Shown: piece by piece, positions 1-11,825 of the stretch
Numbering within the stretch: the first letter of the stretch is position 1
Layout: every line of letters starts with the position of its first letter
Source of the DNA: Callipepla californica brunnescens
Taxonomy: Eukaryota > Chordata > Aves > Galliformes > Odontophoridae
DNA length: 64,000 bases
Assembly: GCA_023055505.1 (NCBI GenBank)
Contig: JALIRH010000004.1
Location: forward strand, 23,369,368-23,433,367
Reading direction: 5' to 3'
Notes under the pieces: model-generated
What the model saw: only the letters and a program-made list of their open reading frames with translations
Database searches by the model: none
What the model was told of the DNA's origin: nothing
Program-made: the position numbers and the translations under genes

Positions 1-2065
1 AGAAAAATTGCTTTTGGCACACAGGTCTAAAACCATCCATCCTAATCAGTGGTTTATGATCAGTAAATAATAAAACTATCCTATGATGTGGAAAAGAGAC
101 AAATTGTAATCAAAACACTGCGTGAGGCAGGAGTTCTGAACCTTATTTACTTTCTGAAAGCTTTGAAAGATGTCTTCTGAAACTGCTGCAAATCCCCAGA
201 GCGTTACATGCTCCAGCTGAGAGGAAGGAGGGTTTTCCCTTACGACTTTGATGAAGTTCAGTCATTAAAAAAATGAGTATGTAATGAGATTAAATAAGCT
301 GAAAGAGTATCTTTTCGCACTGATACTCTCCACAGTTCTAAACAGATGCTTAAAGAATTCAATTAGCTCTGTGTTAATAATTTAAAAACAAACCAGAAAA
401 AACTAAGGGACGTATGTGACCACCTGCACGAACACACTCTGCTCATACAGGGATCAGACCAATGGGGCACAGCCTGAGCTGAGCCGACAGCACCGCAGGG
501 GCAGCCCAGGTGCTGGGGACACAGCTTCTCCTTCAGCACAGGCATAACTCACTACCCCGCACACAGACAGGACAATTTGGGTACGTCCAAAGATAAGAGC
601 TGACATACAAATATTCAGAATTGCAGAATGCTATTCATGTACCTTCTCATAGTCCTAAAATAACAAGCAAGTAATTTTCTTCTGCAACAATGCAATTCTC
701 TGTTGCATAGAAACAAGCTATGTTGCATCTCAAACCTTGCAATTGGCACGTACATACTTGGAAAGAAAGAAAAACACATCTACTGATGATTTGCCTGTGC
801 ATTCGAAGAGTTATACAGGTTTATCGACCACCAGCCTGTTTCCTTTGTTTTTATGTATAGAGCTGCAAGAAAAACAAATACATTCACTTCTTTAGAAGAG
901 TTCTCAGAATTATTGTGCTCTCGGCAGTTCTTGATGCTTACAGTTAGCCAGGAAGCCAACACTATGCAGGACAACTAATTAAAAAGCCCTTATAAGTAAG
1001 AAGAGAAGGGGAGCTGGCAGCAGGGTTGAGGCTTCGCCTGGCATCACAGCGGATGCATCTCAACAGACAGCAGCAGGCAGCAGCTGCCAGGGGAAGCTCT
1101 CACTGGAGAGATACCATTAGGAGAGCAGAACCAACCAAATGCAGTCATTCAGCAAAGCTAAAAGAAAATGCTAAGTTGAGGAGACAGCTTCTGGCTTTTC
1201 CCGTTTATTTTTGGAGGACTCCTCAGCCTTTAGGGCCAAAGGCAAGGTGATTGCAGCATGCTGTGAAGCCAGACGCCCTGAGAAGCCTGAGATCATTAAA
1301 AAAATCATTTAGAAGGAGAAAGATGAGTGAATGTAAGTACTAAGCTGAAACAAAAAAAAATTTTTTTTAAGTAAGATTTCAATTGCTGTAACACCTAGTC
1401 AGCTTCCAAAAGCAAAGACTTGCAATAGACTCCTCATCTTCTAATCTACATTTTCATTTTTCTCCTCAGATGTTATGTGATTTTTTTTATTTTTTTTAAG
1501 ACTGTCATTCTCAGTGTGCTTGTCATTATAGAGGAAAGAAAAATACTTTTCAGTTAAAACAGATATATCAGATATTCATTGTTGTTGAACTCTTATTTCA
1601 GATTCTTCTTCACCGCACTGGACAAGTGCAAGAGAAGTCTGCGCACACACATTCCACTGAATCAAAGGATCAGCTATTGATCATATAGATAATCCCTGCA
1701 TCAGTGAGCTCAGGTATCCTAAGCTCAGCCCATCTAACACTTTCAGGTTACCCTGATCCTACATTTGATATTTTATTTGGTGACTTCTACACAAAATAGA
1801 TGGAGAAAAATGTCACTTGAAGCCTTCACTTCATTATCATTTTGAAGCAAACTTTCTTAAGGAATTATGTCTAATTGCCCAAGTACTAATGCAACCCTGT
1901 TACTAAGCTACAAGGGAACGAATTTCACAAGTCTTTTCACTTGTTGCCAGGACTAGACACACTTCTTACCAATAGACTATGCTAAAAAGCATTAACAGTG
2001 GGTAACAGAATACAACTTGCTAATAAGAAACTTTAAGACTTCTAACCTATAGTGCTTAGTGAGTT
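1..2065. other. Unique AT-rich DNA, no gene recognised
   Basis: No recognisable repeat or gene. The block holds a candidate minus-strand exon at 151-216 with a very good pyrimidine tract before its AG (see findings). At 1,010-1,260 there is a somewhat GC-richer patch with CAG/GCAG runs and a 74-codon plus-strand open frame of no recognisable family. T-rich runs near 1,360 and 1,480 are simple sequence. Most likely intron or intergenic DNA. Confidence 0.6.
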
Positions 2066-2605
2066 CAGCAGACTGAGTGAGGTGATCCTCTGCCTCTACT
2101 CTGCCCTGACAAGACCACATCTGGAGTGCTAGGACCAGTTATAGGCTTCCCCAGTTCAAGAAAAACAGGGAACTTCTGAGAATCCAGCAGTGGGTCAGAA
2201 AGATGAGGAGGAGCCTGGAGCGTCTTCTGTACAAGGAAAGAGGCTGTTCAGTCATGAAAAGAAAAGACTGAGAGGGATCTTACTGGTGCTTATAAATATC
2301 CAAAGGGTAGAAGCCAAGTGGGTGAGGCCAAGCTGTTTCCAGCAGTGCCCAGCAACGTGGCAATGGGCACAAACTGGGACATCAGAAGTTCCATATGAAC
2401 ATGACAGAAAACTTCTTCACTTTGAGAGTGACAGAGCACTGTAACAGGTCGCCCAGACAGACTGCAGTCTCCTTCCCAAGAGATATTCAAAACCTGACTG
2501 AAAACTTTCCTGTGCCACCTACTCTAGGGAAACCTGCTTTAGTGGGTGTTGGACTAAGTGATCAACAAAGGTCCCTGCCAAACCCTACAGTTCTGTAATT
2601 CTCTT
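2066..2605 (+). mobile_element. CR1 LINE fragment, 3' part
   Basis: Reads as the 3' third of a CR1 retrotransposon in sense orientation. It begins in the ORF2 C-terminal region (gtgatcctctgcctctact, then the segment about a copy being 'ctggagtgct'). It passes through the 'gagggatcttactggtgctt' equivalent of the RLRGDLI coding end and a 3' UTR, and ends with a short tail near ttctgtaattctctttgtg. It is well diverged with many indels, so it is an old, dead copy. Family knowledge: CR1 inserts are usually 5'-truncated and end in 8-bp repeats rather than poly-A. Borders are accurate to about 20 bases. Confidence 0.85.
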
Positions 2606-5600
2606 TGTGTAATACAGTCAATAGCACCTCTGTTGCAAATGAAGGCTCCCCAAAACTCTGCCTCTGTTAACTTTTACATCTTTTATGCTCTATCAACAAC
2701 TTGCTGTTTTTTGTTTTTTGTTTTTTTTACTGTAACATGATTTCTGCTATAGTGAACTGGGGATTCTCCAAAAACTCCAAGATAGAGCTACATGGTTCAA
2801 CACTAACACAGTAAAATAGTTCCATAATGAAGGAAACAAATATGGCACAGTATTCATCTGGAACGAATACATATTTTTCAGAAATAATTTAATAAAATGG
2901 TTTTGCAAGGATTTAAATATTGCCCCAAAACTTAAATTCTCAAAAATAGGTTGTAAAATACAAGTTGGGAAACAATTTCAGTTACTGCTTGTCCGGATGA
3001 ATGTAGTCCAACTCTTTTTATGTGAGATGCCTGCAGATGGCTCCAAGAATCAGACTTTGAAATAAAGCAAACTGGGTGAACTTCATCACACAGCCAGTGA
3101 CCTGGTACTTCTTGTTTTGGATCAAGTTGTCAAAGTTACAGAGAAGTTTTATGTAAGCTTGCTAAAATAATATTTATACCTGGCAGACAAGCCTTAAGTC
3201 GTGCCATCAGTTCACAGTACATCTGAGCAATGCCAAGGAAAAGCTAGCACTGACAGGCCAATGGAGGCCTTTTCTTTCTCTTACAAGGAAAAGCCTAATC
3301 TACTGTGAAACTACTGCAAAACTAAAATCTCAGAAAAGTTGGATTGCTGCACCAAAATTCGCTCTTGGAAAACTATCTCTAGATCTGGCACCTTTTGCGA
3401 AGAGTGTAACCTTAGGAAGGAAGGTACTATATTGAAGCAAAGAACTGCAACAGTAACGAAGGTCTAAAGAAACAGTATCAGTTTAACTTAACACTTTCAT
3501 TTTGCTCCTTCCCCACCCATTCCCTTCACCTCCTGATTCTACATCTCACCTCAGCCTGACTCCTGGATTTGAGAGATTTACCACACACGAGAACCTCTTT
3601 GCACAACTGAAAATTGCAGTTCTACAAAAAGATCTGCATTTTTGTTTTTAAAACTAACTGGTTTGCCAAAATATTTCATGGCTGATACCAGCAAACAGAT
3701 TGTTGCCTACAAATGCCTACTTTGAGGATTAATTTTTATCTTGATAAACTAAAAATTATGGATGCCTCTACACTGTATATTCAAGTGAACTATAACTGAA
3801 CTCTCTGGAATAGACATGGGCTTAAGTTACTCAGCTCTCAAGTTACTCCCTGGAAAATATAATTTTGCCTAATTATTGGTTTGAGTTGATAAAGAGGTAA
3901 ACAAATATATATACATAATATATTGAAAGCAAGAACAGCAGCAGCAGCAAGCTACTTTCAACAAATGCACTCCAGTAAGAAGAAAAGGAAGAAGAAGGAA
4001 AAAGGAAGATGAGAGTAAATCAGCACTAGAAGCTGTTTTTGCAGAGAGCTCTCCCTTCTAAACCAGCTCACCATAAAATAACATCAGAGCTGTTTTTGTA
4101 ACCTCATATCATGGATGAAGGACAACAGTTCCAGACTTCAGCTACATGAACTACCCCACCAAATTCAACACTAACTGTTCCATTCCCCTCCATTAAGAAG
4201 ACTCACAAAACACTGTCTTGTGATACTTAAGTTGATATTTAAGTTTGGATTAAAGATTCAGACAGACACACTCTCACTAATGTTCTAGAAAAGAAACAGG
4301 AGGTACCTCAGTGGTATATCTTCCTTCTAGTTTTATAAAATATTTCTTAAAATTTGGCAAGAAAGAAGGGGTGGGTGTTTTCAATTTGTCACCGGGTTAA
4401 AATTAGTATATTTTATAGACACAATAATATCACTACATGACCACTCAGTGTGTTCTCATGCAGACAGTGGGTATTATCACCAATTAAAAATCCTCAGTGA
4501 CAGAACCACTCCGGAGCATTCAGGCAAATTCTGAAATAATGATAGCAACATGTAACTTTCCTTGATGCATGACTAAAACAACACAACTGATTCAGAAATG
4601 AAAATTAACTCAATATAAGGTGAAGTGGTAGTGTAAAATAAAATACTGCATAAATAGTTAGGAAAAAAAGTGTCCTGACTGCACTGATAGTTGTCTAGAA
4701 AATCTAGCACATAGTAAAAAGTCTAAGCTATTGGCATGGAGTAAGGACAGCCAAAAAAACAATAGCATATACTGTACACAGTATATGTGTATGCTCTGAA
4801 AAAGATGAAAAAGTTTATTTCAGGAATTTGATTCTCTCCTTGTTCTCCACTATGTACCTCCAGTTACTAGTTCTTCTGGCACTTCCTTGCCTGAATGGGG
4901 TCATAAAGAGAGTGAAGGAATATTTGGATCCTTTCCCCCAGTCACCAGAGGGACATGCACTCCAGTCTGCCTAAGAGAGTCCTAGGCCCAGCTATGCAGT
5001 CAAAACCTACATGAAAGGCAGGATCACCTAACATTAGTCATGGCATAACAGCACAGCAGGAAATCCTAGCAAACCCAATGCCAGTCTTTCATCACCCCAG
5101 CACTTAATTATTCAAGAATTCCACTCTTCGTTCTTTTTGTTTTTAGTGTACAAAACAGTCACTTTTCACTGGGTTTTAATCTTTTAGGCTTTAATAATTC
5201 TGTTTTTCTTCTTTGCAATACTATTCTCCAGAAATATTGTAGCTTTAAAAATTGCACTGTAATAATGAAACTATGGACATGCAGATAAAGAATGAAATTC
5301 CCATATTTCAATAGCTTATTAACACCAAGTACAGTACTCATACCTCGCATTTATTGCAGTAACCCAACCAGAGAAACAACTAAATCAATCAAAGATATTA
5401 TAAATGCATTATGCTCATTTAATTTAAAATGATTCAGTATCTGTCTTACCATTTCCAATCGTCTCAGATAAGCTTCAACATTTAACTAATCAGAAAGTAA
5501 TAATCAGATACGTTGGTCCCCACTGCATCATCTCTGCAACAAACACAATGCAAAGACAATGCACGTGCAGTTCTTTCAACTGCACTGTAGTCTTCCATAT

Positions 5601-7514
5601 TTCATAACTGAAACCTTTCCATTCCTAGCCTCTGGTCTCTATGTTCGTATGTTTGCAATAAAGTCTACTTCAATTCTGTCCTTGAGAAGCAAACAACAAA
5701 AAACACCTTTAATTTAAAATTAAGTCCTTCAAATGATGATACTAACTCCCTAAAAGTTATTAATGGTCCTACCATAGGCCAACAGACACATCAGACTATC
5801 TGATACAGTTATTCAGAGAGCAAAGGTCAAAACAAAGGAATCTATGAATCAAATTTAAAAAGACATGGGTACTGCTCACTGGAAGTTCTGAATTTATTTC
5901 TTTTAGCTTTATTGCAAATATTGCAAATACAATTAAGTAAAATTAAGTAAGGATATATTTCTAATACACCAGTTTGGAAATAATATTTACAGTACCAAAT
6001 TTTTTTCAACTTGAGTATTTGTAGTTTTTTATTAAAAATGAATGCTTTTTCTATCAGATCTTAAAGACTGACAGAGATTAATTCTGTTAAATAAGAAAAA
6101 AAAGAAAAAGAAAAAACAGAAAAAAGTGATTTATAGAATTTATCTAGAAATCAGAAATAAAGATTACTCTATAAACAGACAAGTTTACACGCACTATTAA
6201 GCAGTAGCAAGAAATACGCCTGACCCTCACTAGTTTGTCCACTACTAGGCATCTGATGAATAGAGATTTGAAACTCAAAGAAAAAAAATCTATAAAGTGA
6301 AATTCTATGAAAATGACAATTCCATAAACAAGTTTTAATAGATATCAAATCATTATATAAAGAGGACTGAACACAGAAGTACGCTACAAGAAGAAAAATA
6401 ACTCCAACATATACATCTTTTCTAGTTCTTGTTCTGAAAGGCTGCATAAATGTATATATATCATACACTACAAGCAGTACAAACGTGATACGGGGAAGGG
6501 AAGTGCAATAGCAACAGAAGCTTAAAAATGGTCTTTGTTTCAATGGCAGCTGAACATATTTGCCATTAAAAGTGCTTTACTCACAAGTTCATATACATCA
6601 CTATGAATTCAATTTACTCTGTTTTCTGATTAGTTGGTGCAAGTGTTTGTAGTAAGGAAACTTACTTTTGATGCAATTAGCACATTTTCCCAGTCTTGAC
6701 AGAAATCTTTGTTATTTTGAACTTGGAAAAAAAAGGCCAAAAGCAAGATATCTATTACAGCATATATCTCTGTCACTCTTATCACAAAGTCTTTTTCACT
6801 ATATATTGCAGGGATTCTGCAAGAAATAACAAGATAAAATTATTTCTAGTATTCCATTAGATAATAGAAATAACTATTTCTAGTATTATCCCAATTCTAG
6901 CAATCATCCCAGAAGTGATCACAAAGTTATTAGCACTACAATGGGAAAGTAAAAGTAGAGCATCTTCCTGACATTAAAGTACAAGATGTTCCTACAGTTT
7001 AACAGCGTTGACCAATGAAGTTCACATTTTCCATACAGCAACCCATCACAGTCTTCCTCTTGATCTTTCCTTGCCAGAGATTACTTCTGAATCAATCTCT
7101 CACACAAGAAGGAACTCACAAGGATCACCAAGTTCTACTTCTGGCTCCACACAGGATCACCCAAAATTCAAACTCTATTTCTGAGACTGCAGTCCAGCTC
7201 CAGAAGGCTTAGATCTTAAGCCTGGAGTTTTCTGTTAATGGCCACAATGTGCTAGTACTGTCCAGATATTCAAGAAGGAACAATCCACGTTGCAAGGAGC
7301 TCAAATTCTAGACACAGGCCAGCAGTCAAAAGTTACGGAAAAGAAAATTAGAACTTAAAATAAATAAATAAATAAATCAACTAACTCACAATAGGCCACA
7401 TGGCAAAAATTGGCATGGATACAAGAAGCCAAAAAGGTGATGGCTGGATAGGAAGGGACAGCAGGTGAATTCTTATGGATTACACCATGTACTGACATTG
7501 CAGAGCAGAAATTG
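2606..7514. other. Non-repetitive AT-rich DNA with several possible minus-strand exons
   Basis: No transposon was recognised. Short minus-strand segments bounded by AG and GT with open frames lie at 2,986-3,030, 3,180-3,222, 3,550-3,606, 5,450-5,485 and 6,666-6,721 (see findings). The inverted repeat at 4,766-4,787 has ten-base arms and a two-base spacer. A 124-codon minus-strand open frame (6,169-6,543) is rich in Phe, Leu and Cys and resembles nothing known. If the gene starting at the right edge of the window extends this far, this block is the best place to look for its internal exons. Confidence 0.45.
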
Positions 7515-7542
7515 AAAAAAAAAAAAAAAAAAAAAAAAAAAA
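7515..7542. repeat. Poly-A tract, A28
   Basis: Uninterrupted run of about 28 A residues on the plus strand. No recognisable retroposed body or AATAAA lies just upstream, so I treat it as a homopolymer rather than the tail of a processed pseudogene. Exact length is uncertain because homopolymers are error-prone in sequencing. Confidence 0.9.
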
Positions 7543-8343
7543 GTGTGAAAAAAGCTGACAAACAAGCGAGTAGGAAGCTTGACAAGAGAAACATAAGCAG
7601 AAAGTGAGATCTGTATATTATTATTTCATGGTGTAGTTTAAATTCTCTTTTTTCTCAGCTGCTAAATAATCCCTTTATTATGCTAGTAGTACTTTGTTAA
7701 TTAAATCACTTGGGCTCTATCAACATTCTTGAAAGATTAACTTCTACCTCACCCACAAAAAATAGCTATTTCAACAGGAAGCACCATCCTGCTTTCGTCA
7801 CTGAGGATATCCTTAGAAGAATGTGCTGGACTTAAAATATAATCCTCGCTTTGAAATGCGTATCCTATTTTTCTCCACTGTTTTAGGGAAATTTAATAGG
7901 TTGTGATACACAAGACTTGTTATAATTTTTCATACAGAATGATGTTTTACAAAAAAGGCTTTTGTAACGCAAAACAACCCTCAGACGATTGACAGAAAAG
8001 AGCAGCTGCATACCACATCTATGCCACAAGTATAGAACCCCTATTTCTGTACTTGATTACTTTTTCTTCCTTGTTTCACAAAATATGGCTTAGGTCAAAT
8101 CTGTAAATCTAATTATCACCCAAAAGATATAATGAAATGAACTCTTTATTAGAATCTTCCTCTTTCCTCCCCCAACACCAATTCAAATATTCTCCTATAC
8201 TTTTCGTAAGAAAGGGCTAGTTAATCATCTGCAATTTCACTTCTCCAAATTCATTTTTTTAGAAAAATTTCTATCTTCTAAGCATCTGAACACCAGGACC
8301 AACACATCACGAACTCTGTTAAGATTTCTGTTGTCATAGTTTT

Positions 8344-8345
<2 letters not shown>

Positions 8346-8388
<43 letters not shown>

Positions 8389-8463
8389 CATGTATGTATG
8401 TATGTATCTATATATGTATCTATATATCTTTATATATATATGAACTTGGGGGGGGGGGGGGGG
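8346..8463. repeat. Compound microsatellite (TA)n-(TATG)n-AT-rich-G16
   Basis: About 17 TA units (8,347-8,379) pass into TATG units with one TGCA interruption (to about 8,406), then imperfect TATC/TATA, and end in a run of 16 G (8,448-8,463). The adjacency of a long TA run and a long G run is unusual. The number of units is likely to be polymorphic. Confidence 0.93.
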
Positions 8464-8610
8464 TTGGAATCGGTAAGATGCAAGACTGATACAAAAATCT
8501 CTTAGAACTGCTCAGGATTCCACAGAACCAAAAATGTTAAGAAGTTCCTATATGAATAAGGAGAACAGCTCATAAAAATAAAAACCCATTACAAATGTTC
8601 ATATTATTTC

Positions 8611-9500
8611 ATAGAATCACAGAATGGTTGATGTTGGGATGATCCTCCGGTTCCACATGGTCCAATCCCTCTTCAGGCAGGGTTACCCAGTCCCACATCC
8701 AGGCAGCTTTTGGAGCTGACCAAGGAAAGGACTCCACAGCCTCTGGGCACCCTGTGCCAGCAGTTCATCACCCACACAGCACAGAATGGTTCCCGGTATT
8801 CAGAGGTACCCTCCTATATTCCAGTTCGTGCTTGCTGCAGAGAGACACAGATTCTATCCTCCCTGCAGCCTTACTTCAGGTATTTATAGACATTGCCAAC
8901 CTTCCAAGGTTTCTCCAAGCTGAACAGGTTCAGCTCCTTCAGCTCATAGAAGATACACTGGGGAAGGATCACCTCCTGTCAGCCCATTTCTCCATGCTGT
9001 GTCCGTCTGGATAGCAGCCCAAATATTTGGTGTCTAAGCCATTTCTTCTGTCATCAGCAAATTTCTGACCATATGCTCTGATCCATTATCCAGGTCATTA
9101 ATGAAGATATTAAAAAGGACTGAACCCAGGGGATGCACCAACTAGTTCCCAGTTTTCACTTATACCTTATGCCACTCAATGACCAGAGACTGTTTTTGCC
9201 ATCTACCTGACCATCAGCTCATTCAGCCCATGCTTTGTTTGCTTCTCCAGGAAGATTTTATCAGATAAGTGTTGAAATTCTTACTGATGTCACAGTAGAC
9301 AACACCCATTGCTCTCCCCTCATTTGCCAGGCCATTCATTTCATCATGGAAGTTTAATAAGGTTGAGCAGTAATGACTTCCCCTTGGTGAATTCATGCTG
9401 ATTACTCTTGATGACTTCGTCTTTCATATACCTGGAAATTTTAACTAATCCTTCTTTACCAATCCTTTTCCTGGAAGTTAATGGAGCCTGAATACTAACA
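8611..9500 (-). mobile_element. CR1 LINE, internally rearranged copy
   Basis: The left end is the complement of a CR1 3' terminus (catagaatcacagaatggtt). The next 380 bases match the usual CR1 3' region, including the 'caccctgtgccag' and 'aagctgaacaggttcagctc' segments. Around 9,050-9,240 is the internal segment containing the equivalent of 'aggtcattaatgaagat'. The right part translates on the minus strand as degraded reverse-transcriptase peptide: SQHGFTKGKS-like (seen as NQHEFTKGKS) followed by an MGVVYCDISK-like stretch equivalent to the VVYLDFSKAFDTVS motif. The distance between these parts is shorter than in an intact CR1, so internal deletion has occurred. Stops and frameshifts make it inactive. 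Confidence 0.87.
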
Positions 9501-11364
9501 AATGTACAATACACATTTCTGAAGCCAAGTACAGATGGATTATGCATTGGGATGCAGCAAGCAATCCTAATAGTATGCTCTGAATTTCAGAAGATAATAT
9601 ATGGCAACAGGAGCTGAGCTGCAGTGTTTGTCCATAGCCAAAGCATTAGGATCATAGACTAACCAAGAAGGAAAGTAAACACATTTACATTTAACAGAAC
9701 TATTTTCCAAAGGCACTGATTTACCAAGGGCTATGCAGAACATCTGTCTGCATAAAAGGGAAGTTAAACACTAGATAGATACTTAGTTCTCTTTCTTTCT
9801 TTGGTTCCACCTCTGTCCTGCTGTTGTGACTGATAAACCATTTCTCTGCTCTTTGCCTTGGCTTCCTACCCTACTCTTTCCATTTTATTTTCAATGCAAG
9901 CCCTTCCAGCCGACATCATGGGCCACGTAAGCTTGTTCCTGATGTTAATTTGAACCACTAGGTGCTGCTGCAACACAGATAATAAGCATAAACGGTCCCG
10001 TTAGAAGGCCGACCTTGAAAGAGTAGACAAGGACTATTAGGGACTATTAGTAATAACGTCATGCTTTTGTCATGCTGCAACAGCAAGAGTGGTCTCCAGC
10101 CAGTGTCATTCATTGATAATATGATGCAAAAGCCATCCATGAAAGTAGAGCACAGGTCAGTCTGTCTGCCATAGTGCTGACTCCTAAGCTATGTCACGGT
10201 CAGAAACGCATCAAAGTCTACTCTCATAACTGAAATTTCCAGCACAGCAGTTAGCAAGTACCATGGTGCATACTTGCTTGTCGAGGTAAAACATTGGTAG
10301 TTTTCTTTGGATTCTGCAGTTCTGGATTCTTTTGTGAGAATTACAGGCTTTTCATAACACCCAGGGCAAGGTGTCCCAGGTTGTAGAGTTCTTCTATCTG
10401 TGCTCCCCCTGGCTAAACCAGGTATATCTGTCAGTTAGCAAGTTTAAGAACTTTTTTACAAACAGATTTTCTGGCTGCTGCTACCAGACTGGTCTCTCCA
10501 AGGAACAGGTATGATTTGATAGATACTTTATGAAACTAGTAATACAGGTTTGTAAATAAGATTTCTGAAGAACAAACATTGCCGTAAACCCTAAGAGTCT
10601 GCACACACAGACCATCCAAACTGCTAGCTTTTACTATCTGCTGCTCTTTGCCAGAAGAGTTGTATTTCAAATTAAGTTTTGAATAAATTGATGTCTTCTG
10701 TTGGGACAAATTACAGATTTTAAGTTGATTCTTTCAGTTCCATAATTCACATATCTCAGCACTTTCCAGGGGGGTGTTCTTTTCCTCTCCAAACACAAAA
10801 TCCAAGAAAAGGTGTATACAGATTTTCATTCCATATAGAGATGTTATCCTCTATTTCTAGAAAGAGGAATATTAGAATTAAAAAAAAAAAAAAAAATCAA
10901 CTGTAGAAACTGCTGCCTTTGACATTAACCAAGATTTCTAATTACTTATATAGTTGTCCAGAAGCACATAAAATGGTGTAAAGAAAAATCCTGACAATCT
11001 AGCTGATGGCCACAAGTGTTAAATTCCTTTTATCAATCAATTTGGAGATGTGGGATGGAGCCATTTTCTAACTTAAATGTGGGTAAAAGCACCCTTAGTT
11101 TCCTCCTTATGAGGATTTTATTTTTCTTTTATTTTTCTTGGAACTTTTCACTGCTATTACCTAGAAACTCCAAGTCATTCCTTGAAGGAAGGTGAAAACA
11201 TCAGTGGATTTTGCTTTAAAACCTTATCTTGCATTTCAATGGCAAAGTGCAGGCATGGAACCACATGTCAGAGATCACAACCAGGCTCCCTGTGAGGAAC
11301 TGGAGACAGGAAAATCACCAGTGACAAACCGCTACAGTGTGCTGCACAGATCTTTATGCTTTGG
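9501..11364. other. No gene or recognised repeat
   Basis: Nothing identified apart from an A17 homopolymer at 10,880-10,896. Two very short minus-strand segments with good splice sites (near 9,729 and 11,162; each about 20 bases) are too short to interpret. Probable intron or intergenic sequence. Confidence 0.6.
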
Positions 11365-11825
11365 TGATAGCCCAGAGCCACATCCAGCCTTGTATTGAAA
11401 ATCTCCATGGATGGGGCAGCCTGTGCAAACTCTCACAGTAAAATATTTCACCAACATCTAAATTGCCCTTCTTCCAGCTTTAAAGCATTCCCACTTGTCC
11501 TATCACTATCAGATCACATAAAAAGTTGATTTTCTTCCTGCTTAAAAGCTCCCTTTAAATACTGGAAGGCTGATATCAGGTCCTTTCAGAGCCTTCTCTT
11601 CAAGCTGAACAAGCCCAGATCCCTCAGTCTTTCTTCGTAAGAGAGATGCTTCAGACCTCTGATCTTCCTGACCCTTCTCTGGACCTGCTCCAACTGTTCT
11701 ACATCTTCTCTGATGTGGACACAGTACTCCAGATGCAGCCTCACAAGGGCAGAGTATAGGGGAACAATCACCTCCCTCTCCCTACTGAGCTCCCCTCTTC
11801 TGATGCAGTCCAGAATTCTAATAGG
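11365..11825 (-). mobile_element. CR1 LINE fragment with ORF2 C-terminal remnant
   Basis: The complement reads as the CR1 ORF2 C-terminus and 3' UTR. Between 11,586 and 11,771 an open frame keeps the family signature [15 protein letters not shown], then [14 protein letters not shown] and a [17 protein letters not shown] end. This matches the conserved avian CR1 end (LYSALVRPHLEYCVQF ... LGLFSLEKRRLRGDL) except for a short deletion after HLEYCV. The extreme 3' terminus is missing on the left. The copy is truncated and not functional. Confidence 0.92.

Noticed and set aside
11586..11771. 61-codon minus-strand open frame as a gene
   Set aside because: Its peptide is the CR1 ORF2 C-terminus, so it is transposon remnant.
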